64,000 bases of DNA from Geobacteraceae bacterium (GCA_013336525.1 JAAXTM010000004.1:186001-250000), one strand, 5' to 3'; shown: positions 25,661-35,429, counted from the first letter of the stretch. Notes: a model not told the origin generated them from the letters alone. A program made the numbers and translations.

Positions 25661-25808
25661 AGTACACCTCCTCATACTTGTTCACAACCAAAGCCTACTA
25701 TCGCTATTCTCTGCTTATACATAAGGTTATGCAAGATATTTATTGCAATGTGACGAGTGGCGGTAAAATTACCTTGAAATCCATGCCACTCCAAACCCCT
25801 TTACTGTT

Positions 25809-27734
25809 TCAGACTTCCTGTGAACGGATCAGAGCGGTCTTCAGTACCTCTCTTAACCGAGAATGATCGTATGGCTTGCTGATTAATCCGGCTATATCCT
25901 TACGGGCAATTTTTGATGTAACTACAGCATCACCAAAACCACTTGAGATAACTATTGGCAGTTCGGGGTTGATTTTTTTTAACTCACGAAACATTTCATA
26001 GCCGTCCATTATCGGCATGCCTATATCGGTTAATACCAGATTAATTTCTGCTGCGTTCTGATTATAAAGTTCCAGAGCTTCCAAGCCGTTTGCTGCCTCA
26101 ATAACCGAAAATCCCATTTTATCCAGAATCGTTTTGGCTATTAATCTAACCTGTTCTTCATCCTCTACCAGAAGTATAGTGCCGCTACATTGCCATGGTT
26201 CCAAATTGGTTGTCTGCCATTGTGGGTTGTCTTCAGGGGAAACTTCGCTCTGAACAGGCAGGTATACCTTGAATGTTGTGCCTTGACCAAGCTGGGTATA
26301 AATCTGTAGTGCCCCTTCATGGGATGCAACGATGCCGAGGACCGCAGACATCCCAAGGCCTCTGCCTGTAAACTTGGTTGTATAGAATGGCTCGAATATC
26401 CGCCGTTTTGTCTCATTATTCATACCGCAGCCATTGTCAGTAACTGCCAGGCAGACATAATCGCCGGGACGAATTTCTTTGCCCTGATAATCCTTTTCAG
26501 ATTGACCATCAGCTATAACGGTCTTTTCCAGCAAAACAATAATTTCTCCCTGTGCTTCGCCGATGGCCTCCGAGGCATTGATGATAAAGTTCATAACTAT
26601 CTGGCTTATTTGACTGGTATCAGCTTTGACAGTAGGAACATCTGTAGAGCTCCCAAACTTGATTGCCACATTTTTAGGCAGGGATGCTTTCAGCATTCTA
26701 ACCATTTCATCAACCAGAGAAAAAATGTTTACCTGGGACTGGACAATTTGTGTTTTGCCGGCATATGCCAACATCTGCCGGCATAATTCAGCAGCACGTT
26801 CAGAGGCTTGTTCTATCTTGGGGATGAAGTCCCTTGAATTATCAGAATCCATCTTTGCCAAATAGCAATTTCCAACTATGACTGACAGAATATTGTTGAA
26901 GTCATGGGCAATACCGCCTGCTAACACTCCAAGGCTTTCAAGTTTCTGAGATTGTTGGAATTGCTGCTCAAGGACCAGTTTTTCTTCCTCCGCACGTTTG
27001 CGCTCAGTGACGTCTCGCTGGATATGGACGACCTGAACAATATTCCCCTGTTCATCCTTGATAGGTGAGGTAAACACTTCAACATGACGTTTTTCACCTG
27101 AAAGCGTCAAGTGAACGTGCTGCGATGAGGCGTGATCTTCACAGGAGACTGTTTCAACAAGAGGACAGTAACCATGAGGTGGTGCACAAGGTGATAAACT
27201 GTTATGCGTTACCTCATAACATTTTTTGCCGATAATTTGTTCTATGGGGAGGTTTGTCTCTTTTAGAAAGGCTGCGTTGGCATCTAAAATCTGGTTTGAT
27301 TTAGCATCTATAATGGCGATGGAGTCGGCAATGCTGTCCAGCACAACACGGTTGAAGTCGAATAAGCGTTTTAGCTCCTTTGTCCGCTCCGCGACCCTCA
27401 GCTCAAGGGACTCATTAATTAACTTGATGTTTTCCTCTGTTTTTTGTTGAGAACTGATAGTGACCTGGGAAAGATTGATGATGATATAGACGAAGATTGC
27501 ACCGCCAAGGAATACAAAACTGGTCAATAGTTCAAGTGGTAAAGGTAGATTGAATAACAGAACAATATCAAAAAGAAGGTAGCCAAAGAGGAAAAAGGTC
27601 ATCAGATTAAGAATGACAAGCCACTTGCTTCGGTGCTCAATGTTTACATTCCGGCAAATTCTTTTTGCCGGGAAAAACCCCCTGAAGAGGAAGGCCGCTC
27701 CGATTAGCACCAAAAATATGGAAACAGCTTTCAT
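25809..27734 (-). CDS. Membrane hybrid histidine kinase with Cys-rich PAS domain
   Basis: This 641-residue protein has three predicted membrane helices in residues 1-95, a coiled stretch (RVAERTKELKRLFD), a PAS domain (about 125-250), a HisKA domain with His277 in GGIAHDFNN, an HATPase domain (DNGCGM, FEPFYTTKFTGRGLGM), and a C-terminal receiver with Asp570 in LVLTDIGMPIMDG. The PAS domain has a cysteine-rich insert (KKCYEVTHNSLSPC, then GYCPLVETVSC) that may bind a metal or sense redox state (inference). No DNA-binding output or adjacent regulator is present. Confidence 0.92.
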   Translation of the reverse strand: MKAVSIFLVLIGAAFLFRGFFPAKRICRNVNIEHRSKWLVILNLMTFFLFGYLLFDIVLLFNLPLPLELLTSFVFLGGAIFVYIIINLSQVTISSQQKTEENIKLINESLELRVAERTKELKRLFDFNRVVLDSIADSIAIIDAKSNQILDANAAFLKETNLPIEQIIGKKCYEVTHNSLSPCAPPHGYCPLVETVSCEDHASSQHVHLTLSGEKRHVEVFTSPIKDEQGNIVQVVHIQRDVTERKRAEEEKLVLEQQFQQSQKLESLGVLAGGIAHDFNNILSVIVGNCYLAKMDSDNSRDFIPKIEQASERAAELCRQMLAYAGKTQIVQSQVNIFSLVDEMVRMLKASLPKNVAIKFGSSTDVPTVKADTSQISQIVMNFIINASEAIGEAQGEIIVLLEKTVIADGQSEKDYQGKEIRPGDYVCLAVTDNGCGMNNETKRRIFEPFYTTKFTGRGLGMSAVLGIVASHEGALQIYTQLGQGTTFKVYLPVQSEVSPEDNPQWQTTNLEPWQCSGTILLVEDEEQVRLIAKTILDKMGFSVIEAANGLEALELYNQNAAEINLVLTDIGMPIMDGYEMFRELKKINPELPIVISSGFGDAVVTSKIARKDIAGLISKPYDHSRLREVLKTALIRSQEV

Positions 27735-28052
27735 CTTCTATCCTTGTATGCAAAAACTAATTATCCATAAATCTTAGGGCATTTTTCCAATTATGATGCC
27801 CTTTCAAATTCTATAAATGAAGCAATGCCGATTTTATGTATATCAGACACAAGTGACTGGTTGGGGCTGTTATGTCATTCTGGGTAAGCATCGGATACCT
27901 GATTTCTGCTCAATATCCTGCTAACATTCGGATATCCTTTCAGTGAAAAAACGGCCAGATTGTTCTGTCCCAAGTATATAGAGCATACAGAAAAAACTCA
28001 ACTTCAACATTTGTGCTGTTGTAGCGCCACCCGGGCGCTAGTAGGCATCCCC
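27735..28052. other. Intergenic region without recognised gene
   Basis: The stretch lies upstream of the hybrid kinase and downstream of the lipoprotein gene. One weak dyad, AGGGCAT...ATGCCCT, is seen near 27777-27805. Nothing else is recognised. Confidence 0.4.
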
Positions 28053-28403
28053 TCAACAGTTTGCAACTACATTAATGTCATACCCATTGCTGCGGAAGGC
28101 TCCCTTCAACGCCGCTCGTTGTTCCTTGGTCATTCCATCGAGAGAGGCCATCAGGCGTTCCTTGACCTTATTGGAGGCACAGATACCGTCTTTCAACTCT
28201 TTTTGCATCGCTTCTGGCAATTTTGAATCAGTGACGATCATATCCATATCGCCGGAGTCGCAGAGAACCCTTTTTAACTCGGGTCCGGTACTGGTGACAT
28301 AAAAATGCTTGGCATTCTTATAGATCAGAAAATTATTTGAGCCGCAACCTCCAACCAGCATTGCTGAAACCACAATGGCCGCATAAATCAGCATTAGTCG
28401 CAT
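28053..28403 (-). CDS. Small lipoprotein, unknown function
   Basis: This 116-residue protein begins with a lipoprotein signal peptide, and VGGC at about residues 17-20 is the lipobox. The mature part contains further cysteines, a short motif TGPELKRVLCDSGDMDMI, and a helical region (KVKERLMASLDGMTKEQRAAL). It starts 4 bp after the end of the thioredoxin-like gene, so the two are one operon. The function is not recognised. Confidence 0.7.
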   Translation of the reverse strand: MRLMLIYAAIVVSAMLVGGCGSNNFLIYKNAKHFYVTSTGPELKRVLCDSGDMDMIVTDSKLPEAMQKELKDGICASNKVKERLMASLDGMTKEQRAALKGAFRSNGYDINVVANC

Positions 28404-28407
28404 AATG

Positions 28408-28917
28408 TTACCGTCCTTTCAGGTAGAACTGAATTTTACTCTTCACCTGAGGGGATGTCCAATCAATCCCCCCAAGAACCTTTTCTCGCACTACACCGTT
28501 ACGGTCTACAATTAAACTGATTGGTTGTCCGAACAGGCCATAGATATCAAAGTAGACGTCATTATTGATGTCCATAAGATTGATATATTCGACCTTGAAC
28601 TTGGCTACCAATTCCTGCACCGGTTTAGCAGAGGGGTCAAGGGCTATGCCTAATACTACTAATCCCTGGCCCTTGTATTCCCGTTGGAGTTCGACAAGCG
28701 AGGGGATTTCCTCCAGGCAGGGACCACAGGTGGTGGACCAGAAGTTCAGGAGCACCACTTTGCCTCGATAGCTCGACAGGCTGACCTTGTTCCCGTGAAG
28801 ATCCTTGAGGGTAAAGTCCGGGGCCGGAGTATTAATTTTCACAGCAAGGGCCGGGAGTACAGCCATTCCAACCAGTAGACAGAAGCTACAGAACAGGATA
28901 CCGCAGATTCGACGCAT
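28408..28917 (-). CDS. TlpA/ResA-type thioredoxin-like exported protein
   Basis: This 169-residue protein has an N-terminal signal sequence or anchor (residues 1-25), then a thioredoxin fold of the AhpC-TSA/Redoxin type: APDFTLKDLHGNKVSLSSY, and the active-site pair Cys64-Gly-Pro-Cys67 in FWSTTCGPCLEE, followed by QPISLIVDRNG with the cis-Pro region. Such proteins reduce disulfides outside the membrane, for example during cytochrome c maturation. It is followed directly by a small Cys-containing lipoprotein, which may be its partner. Confidence 0.9.
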   Translation of the reverse strand: MRRICGILFCSFCLLVGMAVLPALAVKINTPAPDFTLKDLHGNKVSLSSYRGKVVLLNFWSTTCGPCLEEIPSLVELQREYKGQGLVVLGIALDPSAKPVQELVAKFKVEYINLMDINNDVYFDIYGLFGQPISLIVDRNGVVREKVLGGIDWTSPQVKSKIQFYLKGR

Positions 28918-29107
28918 AAGATCTCCTATTTAACAGAACATGTCTCAGAATAACATTAATCAATAAATTTATGGCACAAAAAATTATTTAATTACAATAT
29001 CTTATGTATATTATTTTGCGCTAAGAGGGTGCCGGCGAAGATTGCACTAAAATCTGACAGCAGGACGAACTGTTAAGTCTTTGATGTTCCCTCTTCAAAG
29101 TTAAAAG

Positions 29108-29131
29108 GTATGGGTTGTTAAAAACCCATAC
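29108..29131 (-). terminator. Hairpin with 9-bp arms downstream of the DUF4403 gene
   Basis: GTATGGGTT (29108-29116) and AACCCATAC (29123-29131) form a compact stem with a 6-nt loop. Read on the minus strand it is followed by CTTTTAACTTT, a moderate terminator signature. Confidence 0.45.
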
Positions 29132-29146
29132 GGAACTCAGTACATT

Positions 29147-29186
29147 CAACAAGGGCCATGCCCATTGTTGGACACAGCCCTTGTTG
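29147..29186 (-). terminator. Second hairpin downstream of the DUF4403 gene
   Basis: CAACAAGGGC (29147-29156) pairs with GCCCTTGTTG (29177-29186). Together with the hairpin at 29108-29131 it fills the gap between the DUF4403 stop and the thioredoxin-like gene. The rest of 28918-29256 is AT-rich and holds no recognised gene. Confidence 0.4.
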
Positions 29187-29256
29187 TGATAAATCAGTCA
29201 CTGGTATGATGGCCAGTACAGCCGGTTTTATGTTCAGAGCAAATTCCGGTTTCGTT

Positions 29257-30561
29257 TTACTTTAAATTGATACCGGTTTCACCTTGAACTGTAACTTGAA
29301 GCGACAAACGATCAGCGGCTACAACAGCTTCACCAAGCCTCAGATCTTTCACGGTACCTGAAAGTTCTACATGGTCAGCAAGCTGAATTCTCGTTAAAGC
29401 TGCTGATGCTTTGAGGCGAGCACTATTGAGTTGGTCAACGATCGTAGTATTTAGCTTGTCTTTAATAATATCACGTATGGTGCCGTTGAATAACCAACTG
29501 CCAACACCAACAAAAAAGCCGGCATGTCTGGTATCAAACTCGATATTGTCAAAAGAAAGAGAATTGTTTTGAGGGTTGTATACAGGCCTGGCAACCAGTG
29601 TCAGTTCGCCGTTAAAGTCTCCTGTGGCGGCTAAATCAATAACCAGTCTGCCATCTTTGCTTTTCAGACTGAAGCTACGAATTGTAATTTTTTTGTCATC
29701 ACCAAATGTTTGATTAATCAGAATTGGATTCAGAGCATTTACGAGATCCGTGAAGAAAATATTTGTTGCAAGCTGGATATGGAACTGGTCATCAAAGTTT
29801 GTTAGCTGTTGGATTTGCGGCAGAGGTTTGGCCTGTGAAGATGCAGGTTTCGGCCCAATAACAATTTCCGTTGTTGTAATGAGACCAATTGACACCCGTA
29901 GCATATTATTTGTAGCAGTTAATGGACTCATGACTATCCTCTCCGGGGACAGTTTTAGCCATGCGTTGAAATTTTTATCAACCAGTACCGGTGTAAAAGC
30001 ATCACGCCACAAAGGTGTTACTTTATCGCGTAGTCTTACGGTGTCATTGAGTTTATTGTCTATGACAGGAGCCAGAAGTTTCTGTACCGGCTGCGTAACG
30101 CTCTCAACAATACTTTTTGGCTTCAACTTAATCATACCAAGTCTAATAGTGTCTAGAAGTCCGTCAGAAAGCCCGGTGTAGTACAGTTCAGTTTTTAGGC
30201 GCCAATCAGGAGAGACGTTAACTTTTGCTTTGAACCGGAGGTCGGTCTTGAGTGGATTCGTAGTAAACATTCCATAGCCGAATGTTAGCTGGACAGGTAT
30301 TGAAAGGTAGATAAAATCGTTTGAAGCCGTTACGGCAACAGCTCCGGCGCGTAAAATTTCAACAGAAGTTCCAAGGCCGCCTTGGCCTTTGAATAACTCC
30401 TTATTGATTGACTTGTTTAAAATATTGCCGAGATCCGTTGCTGAAACTTCGACTCTAAGATTGATTGTCGATGACTGCACCCCGTTGCCGGAAGCATCGC
30501 AGAGGGTCGAAGTAAACAGAAACGCAATTAGCAAACTGAAAAGGCAAAGAATCTGACGCAT
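29257..30561 (-). CDS. Exported DUF4403 family protein
   Basis: The start at 30561 (MRQILCLFSLLIAFLFTS) follows GAGGAG and gives 434 residues with a signal peptide; a frame extending to 30606 has no ribosome site. The body has the long beta-rich pattern of DUF4403: STINLRVEVSATDLGNILNK at the start, VTPLWRDAFTPVLVDKNFNAW-like middle residues, and VARPVYNPQNNSLSFDNIEF near residue 345. The family has a lipid-binding-like architecture but no proven function. It is probably periplasmic or surface-located. Confidence 0.85.
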   Translation of the reverse strand: MRQILCLFSLLIAFLFTSTLCDASGNGVQSSTINLRVEVSATDLGNILNKSINKELFKGQGGLGTSVEILRAGAVAVTASNDFIYLSIPVQLTFGYGMFTTNPLKTDLRFKAKVNVSPDWRLKTELYYTGLSDGLLDTIRLGMIKLKPKSIVESVTQPVQKLLAPVIDNKLNDTVRLRDKVTPLWRDAFTPVLVDKNFNAWLKLSPERIVMSPLTATNNMLRVSIGLITTTEIVIGPKPASSQAKPLPQIQQLTNFDDQFHIQLATNIFFTDLVNALNPILINQTFGDDKKITIRSFSLKSKDGRLVIDLAATGDFNGELTLVARPVYNPQNNSLSFDNIEFDTRHAGFFVGVGSWLFNGTIRDIIKDKLNTTIVDQLNSARLKASAALTRIQLADHVELSGTVKDLRLGEAVVAADRLSLQVTVQGETGINLK

Positions 30562-30672
30562 ATATTGGGACTCCTCAAGCAAACCTAATGCATAAATAGT
30601 AGGCATGGTTGGATCGCTAATGCATTGTCTGATCCTATTACACGGTATCTGCTCTTGCTTAAGCGATCAAAG

Positions 30673-30709
30673 AAAAAAGGTCACTTCCCCGGAGGAAAAT
30701 GACCTTTTT
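30673..30709 (-). terminator. Rho-independent terminator after tRNA-Glu
   Basis: On the minus strand AAAAAGGTCA and TGACCTTTTTT form a stem around a short GC-rich apex, ending in a T-run. It starts 7 bp beyond the tRNA 3' end. Confidence 0.88.
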
Positions 30710-30715
30710 GATATT

Positions 30716-30793
<78 letters not shown>

Positions 30794-30927
30794 GTATGAA
30801 ACTCCCACGCTGTTCCATTTAAGGAATCAGGCCCATGAAGCGTGAAAGGATGAGTTTTATAACCAACTATTTTATTTCTGTCAATTGTTTTTTTTATTGG
30901 AGGGAGTAATTTGTCGTCCGGCATCGA

Positions 30928-31809
30928 TTAAAGCTGGTTATACCAGCGCCTGACAACAAAGGTCTCCTTGTTCTTTGTACCGATCGGCCAGTTATTTGCC
31001 GGCTGACGTGTACGCATGATTTCAGCTATCCGCTTGGCCAATGGCGTCGTCACGACACCGCCATTGCCGGGCTTGCCGCATTCAAGGCGGCTTTCTATGG
31101 CGGTTTGCTGATCAAGCACGATAATGACATGGCCATTCCAGGCAATCAAATCAAGAGGATGGAGCATCTTAGCTATTTCTGCGGCCTGTTTTCCAGCAAT
31201 TGCCAAACCCTTGCCAAACTCAATCAACTGGCTTGTGTTACGTGGGGTCCAGCCGCCGGTGGCATGATACAATAAACCTGAACAATCCAATCCAGACAGC
31301 GTAAGATTTTTTTTGTCGTCCTCCCTGATGTCTTTGTAGAACCATTCCGCAAGTTCTGGCACTCCCTTCAAAGCGTTGCCGCCCCAGACGTAATGACTTC
31401 CAGCTGAGTTACTGAGTTTCGATAAAATCACCTCGAGCGGCGGCAGCAAGGGTCTGCGCTGTGCAGGGGGGGTACGCTCCAGCTTTACAAAGCGGCTGTC
31501 TATATACAGTCGAACGTTCGGAGGGGCAGAGTATTCATCCGTTTCAACCTGGTAAATTTCAGTTGTTTCGAAGTGTCGTTTGTTGACGATTGTAAAAACG
31601 GACCCTGGCAAGGCAATGTATTCAAGTTCACGGACCTGACCGCAACGGTCGTTCTTCAGGTTTTGGCCGCTGGTCCCTCCGAAAACCGCATTGAAATTGT
31701 GGACGTTTAAAACAGGCGTCGAAGTCAGTGCCACAGCATATTCAACGGCCTCAGCCGACACTAGGCAAGAATATCCAGATAACATAATAAGAATTATTAT
31801 TCGCTTCAT
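30928..31809 (-). CDS. Exported NlpC/P60-type cysteine hydrolase
   Basis: The start at 31809 (MKRIIILIMLSGYSCLVSA) overlaps the stop of the upstream gene (ATGA) and gives a 293-residue secreted protein; the longer frame to 32259 is only read-through of the upstream gene in another frame. An SH3-like N-terminal part (about 25-140) is followed by an NlpC/P60 domain with Cys176 in GLDCSGLLYHAT and His227 in AWNGHVIIVLD. Such enzymes cut peptidoglycan stem peptides. The role is probably cell wall remodelling. Confidence 0.85.
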   Translation of the reverse strand: MKRIIILIMLSGYSCLVSAEAVEYAVALTSTPVLNVHNFNAVFGGTSGQNLKNDRCGQVRELEYIALPGSVFTIVNKRHFETTEIYQVETDEYSAPPNVRLYIDSRFVKLERTPPAQRRPLLPPLEVILSKLSNSAGSHYVWGGNALKGVPELAEWFYKDIREDDKKNLTLSGLDCSGLLYHATGGWTPRNTSQLIEFGKGLAIAGKQAAEIAKMLHPLDLIAWNGHVIIVLDQQTAIESRLECGKPGNGGVVTTPLAKRIAEIMRTRQPANNWPIGTKNKETFVVRRWYNQL

Positions 31810-32618
31810 GTATGAGGTTTTGAACGGGCCTGGCGCACCAATTCCTTTTGTGCAAAGGTCAGGCGGGGAGATGCAAGCAGGTCGCGAATAGTGGCAGAAT
31901 GGAGCCCCGGCAATAAGGTTGTGAACCATATCAACGGCGTGCGTGGGTTTTTGAGAATTGCCAGGCGGATATTGGGGCGACTTTTCCAGCGGTTGTTTCG
32001 GGCTACAGCCGAGACAGCCGCTGCTGTCGCGTGTGAAGAAGCCAGAAACTGATGCAGGGAACCCTCCTTCAGATGTGGGTTGTCGAGACATGCTTCCAGG
32101 ACATCTTGCAAGCCTTCCCGAAGCAGCGCATCCAAAATTGCGGCAGTTCCGCGCCGTGCCAGCGTTAACTTGTTTCCAAGCGGTTGGGTTGGTATCTGCT
32201 GGACGATCTTCCGTTCGGCGTCCAAACGTATATCCGCAGATACTCCTGGTATTTGACAAAGCTTCAACAGGTCAAAGACATATAGGAGAGGAAGCAGGGT
32301 TTGGGCGATATGAGGCGGAGTATCGGGATGGGCAACCAGAACAAATTTAACGGAATATGCATCAACTAGATGTTTGCGCGCATATATTGCGGTTATTAGA
32401 GGTCCAATTTCGCGCCGTTTTAGGAGCGTCAGTATATGTTGGCAGTCAAGGGCCGGATTGCGCAGAGCCGTTAGCAGCACGTCCTCCGCGGGGGTCTGGA
32501 TGATTTTAAACAGGCGGTCCTTGTCGGCCGTAAGGGCTTCCAATAATGAATCAGCCTGATTCATGTCGATCCCTGTATTTTCAGGATTTGATGTAGTTGG
32601 CTTATTTAATGATTCCAT
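31806..32618 (-). CDS. Helical-repeat (HEAT-like) protein, unknown function
   Basis: This protein of about 270 residues is rich in Leu/Ala helices in repeat-like order: DVLLTALRNPALDCQHILTL, AHPDTPPHIAQTLLPLLY, DVLEACLDNPHLKEGSLHQF, LAILKNPRTPLIWFTTLLPG and ASPRLTFAQKELVRQA. The recurring N-P-x-x pattern suggests a HEAT-like solenoid. The start could be 32618, or 32564 (MNQADSLLEAL), where AGGGA lies upstream. It has no signal peptide. Its stop overlaps the start of the NlpC/P60 gene, so the two are coupled. The function is not known. Confidence 0.7.
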   Translation of the reverse strand: MESLNKPTTSNPENTGIDMNQADSLLEALTADKDRLFKIIQTPAEDVLLTALRNPALDCQHILTLLKRREIGPLITAIYARKHLVDAYSVKFVLVAHPDTPPHIAQTLLPLLYVFDLLKLCQIPGVSADIRLDAERKIVQQIPTQPLGNKLTLARRGTAAILDALLREGLQDVLEACLDNPHLKEGSLHQFLASSHATAAAVSAVARNNRWKSRPNIRLAILKNPRTPLIWFTTLLPGLHSATIRDLLASPRLTFAQKELVRQARSKPHT

Positions 32619-32812
32619 GGAGATAGCCTGCCATTTACCGCTTTGAGTGACTATTCGCACTGTAGCACTGTGGCACATGTCGCCGCAATAATTTTCCCGC
32701 TAAGCTTATACCTTTGATTTGTCCGTGAATACGTTTGTTTTCTAGCAGTTGCGCAGCAGGGCGCTTCGTGTTACTTAACAGATATAGTGAGGGACGTAAT
32801 GGCAGGGTTACC

Positions 32813-33664
32813 GTGACAAACATTCTGTCTGGACATGACTTGATTGATTCACTGGAAATCAGCGATGATGCGCTGGCTGAGGTCTCTCTGATCCTTAAAA
32901 TGCGATGCGATTTCAGCATGTCAAGCTACAAGGATAAGTGCATGAAGAGACGTGTTGCAATAAGAATGCGCTCTTGCCGCTGTCTTGATGCAGCCGAATA
33001 TTGCAATCTGTTACGGCAAAATGAACAGGAACTTGATCTACTGAAAAAAGCGCTGACTATTCATGTAAGTCATTTTTTTCGCAACCCTTCTATGTTTGAA
33101 AAGCTGCGAATTTCTGTAATCCCACACATCTTTCAAAATGCGAATACGTCACAGAATCAGATCAGGTTCTGGAGTCTCGGTTGTGCGGGCGGAGAAGAGG
33201 CCTATAGCTTGGGCATTCTTCTGCAAGAATTTTTTACCCGTGAGCTGATACATAAACCGGTAGAGATTTGTGCTGCCGATATAGATGCCGATATTTTACT
33301 GGCTGCCGCGCATGCGGAATATAACGAGGACAGGCTGAAGGAACTACCTGTTCCCCTCAGGGAGAGCTATTTTATTCCGAAGGGAGCACAGTTGCAGCTT
33401 TCATCAAAAATACGACGGATGGTCACGTTTTGCCACCAGAACATCATGGATGTCAGGTCTTTTGAGCCGTGCCAGTTGGTCTTGTGTCGAAACACACTCA
33501 TTTACTTTACTCGCACGGAGCAGGAAAAAATATTGTGTGGTATTGCGCACATTTTGCCGGCGGATGGTATACTGGTTCTCGGAAAATCAGAAACATTAGT
33601 GGGAAATGCACGTGCTCTTTTTGCTGCGGTCTGCCCTGTTGAGCGGATCTATCGTCGGATCTGA
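32813..33664 (+). CDS. cheR: CheR-type chemoreceptor methyltransferase
   Basis: A GTG at 32813 preceded by AGGG is the preferred start and gives 283 residues; a frame opening at 32735 has no ribosome site. The N-terminal CheR helix region is followed by the SAM-binding domain: HVSHFFRNPSMFEKL, FWSLGCAGGEEAYSLGI (the SAM loop), and LVLCRNTLIYFTRTEQEKIL. CheR methylates glutamates on chemoreceptors with SAM. The chemoreceptor gene lies 48 bp downstream, so it is probably its substrate. Confidence 0.93.
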   Translation: MTNILSGHDLIDSLEISDDALAEVSLILKMRCDFSMSSYKDKCMKRRVAIRMRSCRCLDAAEYCNLLRQNEQELDLLKKALTIHVSHFFRNPSMFEKLRISVIPHIFQNANTSQNQIRFWSLGCAGGEEAYSLGILLQEFFTRELIHKPVEICAADIDADILLAAAHAEYNEDRLKELPVPLRESYFIPKGAQLQLSSKIRRMVTFCHQNIMDVRSFEPCQLVLCRNTLIYFTRTEQEKILCGIAHILPADGILVLGKSETLVGNARALFAAVCPVERIYRRI

Positions 33665-33712
33665 AGGATTAATGATAAATACTTTTGTTCATTTTTATGT
33701 GGAGGGTAGAGC

Positions 33713-34978
33713 ATGCGCATTCCCATAGGGCATAAATTTATTATCGGTTTTGTAGTTGTTGTTGCAGCAGTTGCTTTCAGCCCGCGATTGGTTGGGCTTC
33801 TTGGTTATTCTGAAGAAATCAGCAGCATTCTTGGCTATGTCGTCGCCCTGACGATCGGCCTGATTCTGGGATGGCTGTTTTCAAAGGGATTTACTGCCAA
33901 CATAGGAAGATTGACAGATTCTGCCGAATCAATCAGCCGTGGCGACTTGACTAAAGATGTGGCTATTCGACCTTCTCGAATCCCGGATGAAAGCCATGAG
34001 CTGGCAGATCTGATAAATCTAATGCTTCAGAGCCTACGGGAACTGGTCCGCCACATAAAAAAAACATCCACTCAGCTTTCCGAATCAGCCCGCGAAATTA
34101 ACTCAACCGCCCTGGAAATAAACGCTTCTACCGAAGAGGTTGCCCAGGCGATTGAGCAGATTTCACGTGGCGCGGAAACTCAGGCTGGACTTGTTGAAAG
34201 AGGGTCCAAGACTATTCGTGAAATGGCTGTTTCAATCGAGCTTGTTTCCGCGCGCGCGAGAGAAACCGCCAAGGCTGCCAGGGAGACCAGTTTGACGGCT
34301 CAGAATGGCGGGTCGCTTGCGAATGATTCCCTGGAGAGGATGAAGGAGTTTTTTGAAAAGCAGGAACTGATAGGCCAGCAATTTGATACATTTAATAGCA
34401 AGCTCCAGAAAGTCGGTAAAGTTGCCGATTGCATCGGGGATATTGCTAGGCAGACCAATTTGCTTGCGCTTAATGCTTCAATTGAGGCAGCAAGGGCCGG
34501 TGAATACGGCAAAGGATTTGCCGTGGTTGCTGAAGAGGTTCGTAAGCTCGCAGATGGCTCTTCGCAGTCGGCCGCAGACATCAACGACATGATTGGGAGC
34601 CTGCGTGAAGAGAGCCGTAAGGTGCATGAAGCTATTATAGAGAGTTCCCGCAGCATAAAAGAGGGCAAGAAAAATATCGATATTACCGCCAGCGCCTTTC
34701 AGGAGATACTCAAGACCGTTCTTGATACCGAGCGTAAAGCTTCAAGCATTGCCGATCTGTCTCTTATGCAGAAAGAGGGCTCAGACAAGATGGTAACGGC
34801 TGTTGATGAAATTGCGCGACTGGCAGATGATAACGCAGCATCAACGGAGCAGGTTTCTGCAGCAACTGAAGAACAGCTTGCAGCCATGCAGGATATGGCT
34901 CTTGCAACTAAAGAGCTTGCCAATCTAGCTGAAGAGTTGATGACTGTGGTGGAACATTTTCAGGTAGATCACAAATAA
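33713..34978 (+). CDS. Methyl-accepting chemotaxis protein without a large sensor domain
   Basis: This 421-residue protein has two close membrane helices (about 8-28 and 38-58) with only a short loop between them, a HAMP domain (about 59-112) and a long signalling coiled coil. The hairpin tip [20 protein letters not shown] and [13 protein letters not shown] is conserved. The ATG follows GGAGGG. Without a periplasmic ligand domain it may sense membrane state or act through a partner. It sits in a cheR-mcp-cheW cluster. Confidence 0.94.
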   Translation: MRIPIGHKFIIGFVVVVAAVAFSPRLVGLLGYSEEISSILGYVVALTIGLILGWLFSKGFTANIGRLTDSAESISRGDLTKDVAIRPSRIPDESHELADLINLMLQSLRELVRHIKKTSTQLSESAREINSTALEINASTEEVAQAIEQISRGAETQAGLVERGSKTIREMAVSIELVSARARETAKAARETSLTAQNGGSLANDSLERMKEFFEKQELIGQQFDTFNSKLQKVGKVADCIGDIARQTNLLALNASIEAARAGEYGKGFAVVAEEVRKLADGSSQSAADINDMIGSLREESRKVHEAIIESSRSIKEGKKNIDITASAFQEILKTVLDTERKASSIADLSLMQKEGSDKMVTAVDEIARLADDNAASTEQVSAATEEQLAAMQDMALATKELANLAEELMTVVEHFQVDHK

Positions 34979-34979
34979 T

Positions 34980-35429
34980 GTGCCGGCCATGACCCAACAC
35001 AACAGAAAATTCCTGGTTTTTTCAATTCAGGGTTCACTCTTTGCGCTCGACCTGAGCCAGGTTTCCGAAGTGGGAGACAAGCGGCCACAGCTGTGGCCTA
35101 TTCCGTTAGCGCCAGCCTGCTATCGTGGGGCCATGAATTACCATGGGGACATCGTCGCTGTAATGGACCTGGCCAACTTTCTGGGGATGTGCGGGCACAG
35201 CCGGTGTGAGAAAATAATCATACTTCATCAGGACGTTGCCTCACTTGCTTTTCTAATTGATACTGTAGTCAGAATTATTCCCGAGGAGGATGCATCAATC
35301 TCACTTTGTTCCACTCCTGAAAGTGAGTTTACGGCAGCAAAGCTGGGTCTGATTGATGGCGAAGCTATTCTGCTTGACCTTGGCTTGCTTGTTCAAAAAG
35401 CAGAGATTGGTATGCATAAAAATCAGTAG
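34980..35429 (+). CDS. cheW: CheW-like coupling protein
   Basis: This protein of 149 residues (GTG start at 34980; ATG at 34989 is the alternative) has one CheW domain: RKFLVFSIQGSLFALDLSQV at the start, LAPACYRGAMNYHGDIVAVMD in the middle and the end GEAILLDLGLLVQKAE. CheW links receptors to the kinase CheA. It begins one base after the receptor stop, which indicates coupling. No cheA, cheB or cheY is in the window. Confidence 0.88.
   Translation: MPAMTQHNRKFLVFSIQGSLFALDLSQVSEVGDKRPQLWPIPLAPACYRGAMNYHGDIVAVMDLANFLGMCGHSRCEKIIILHQDVASLAFLIDTVVRIIPEEDASISLCSTPESEFTAAKLGLIDGEAILLDLGLLVQKAEIGMHKNQ

Noticed and set aside
28636..28650. GGGGTCAAGGGC in the thioredoxin-like gene as a repeat copy
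   Set aside because: Single short match without a second arm, inside ordinary coding sequence.
31810..32259. N-terminal extension of the NlpC/P60 protein
   Set aside because: It overlaps the helical-repeat gene in another frame, while MKRIII at 31809 starts a signal peptide.
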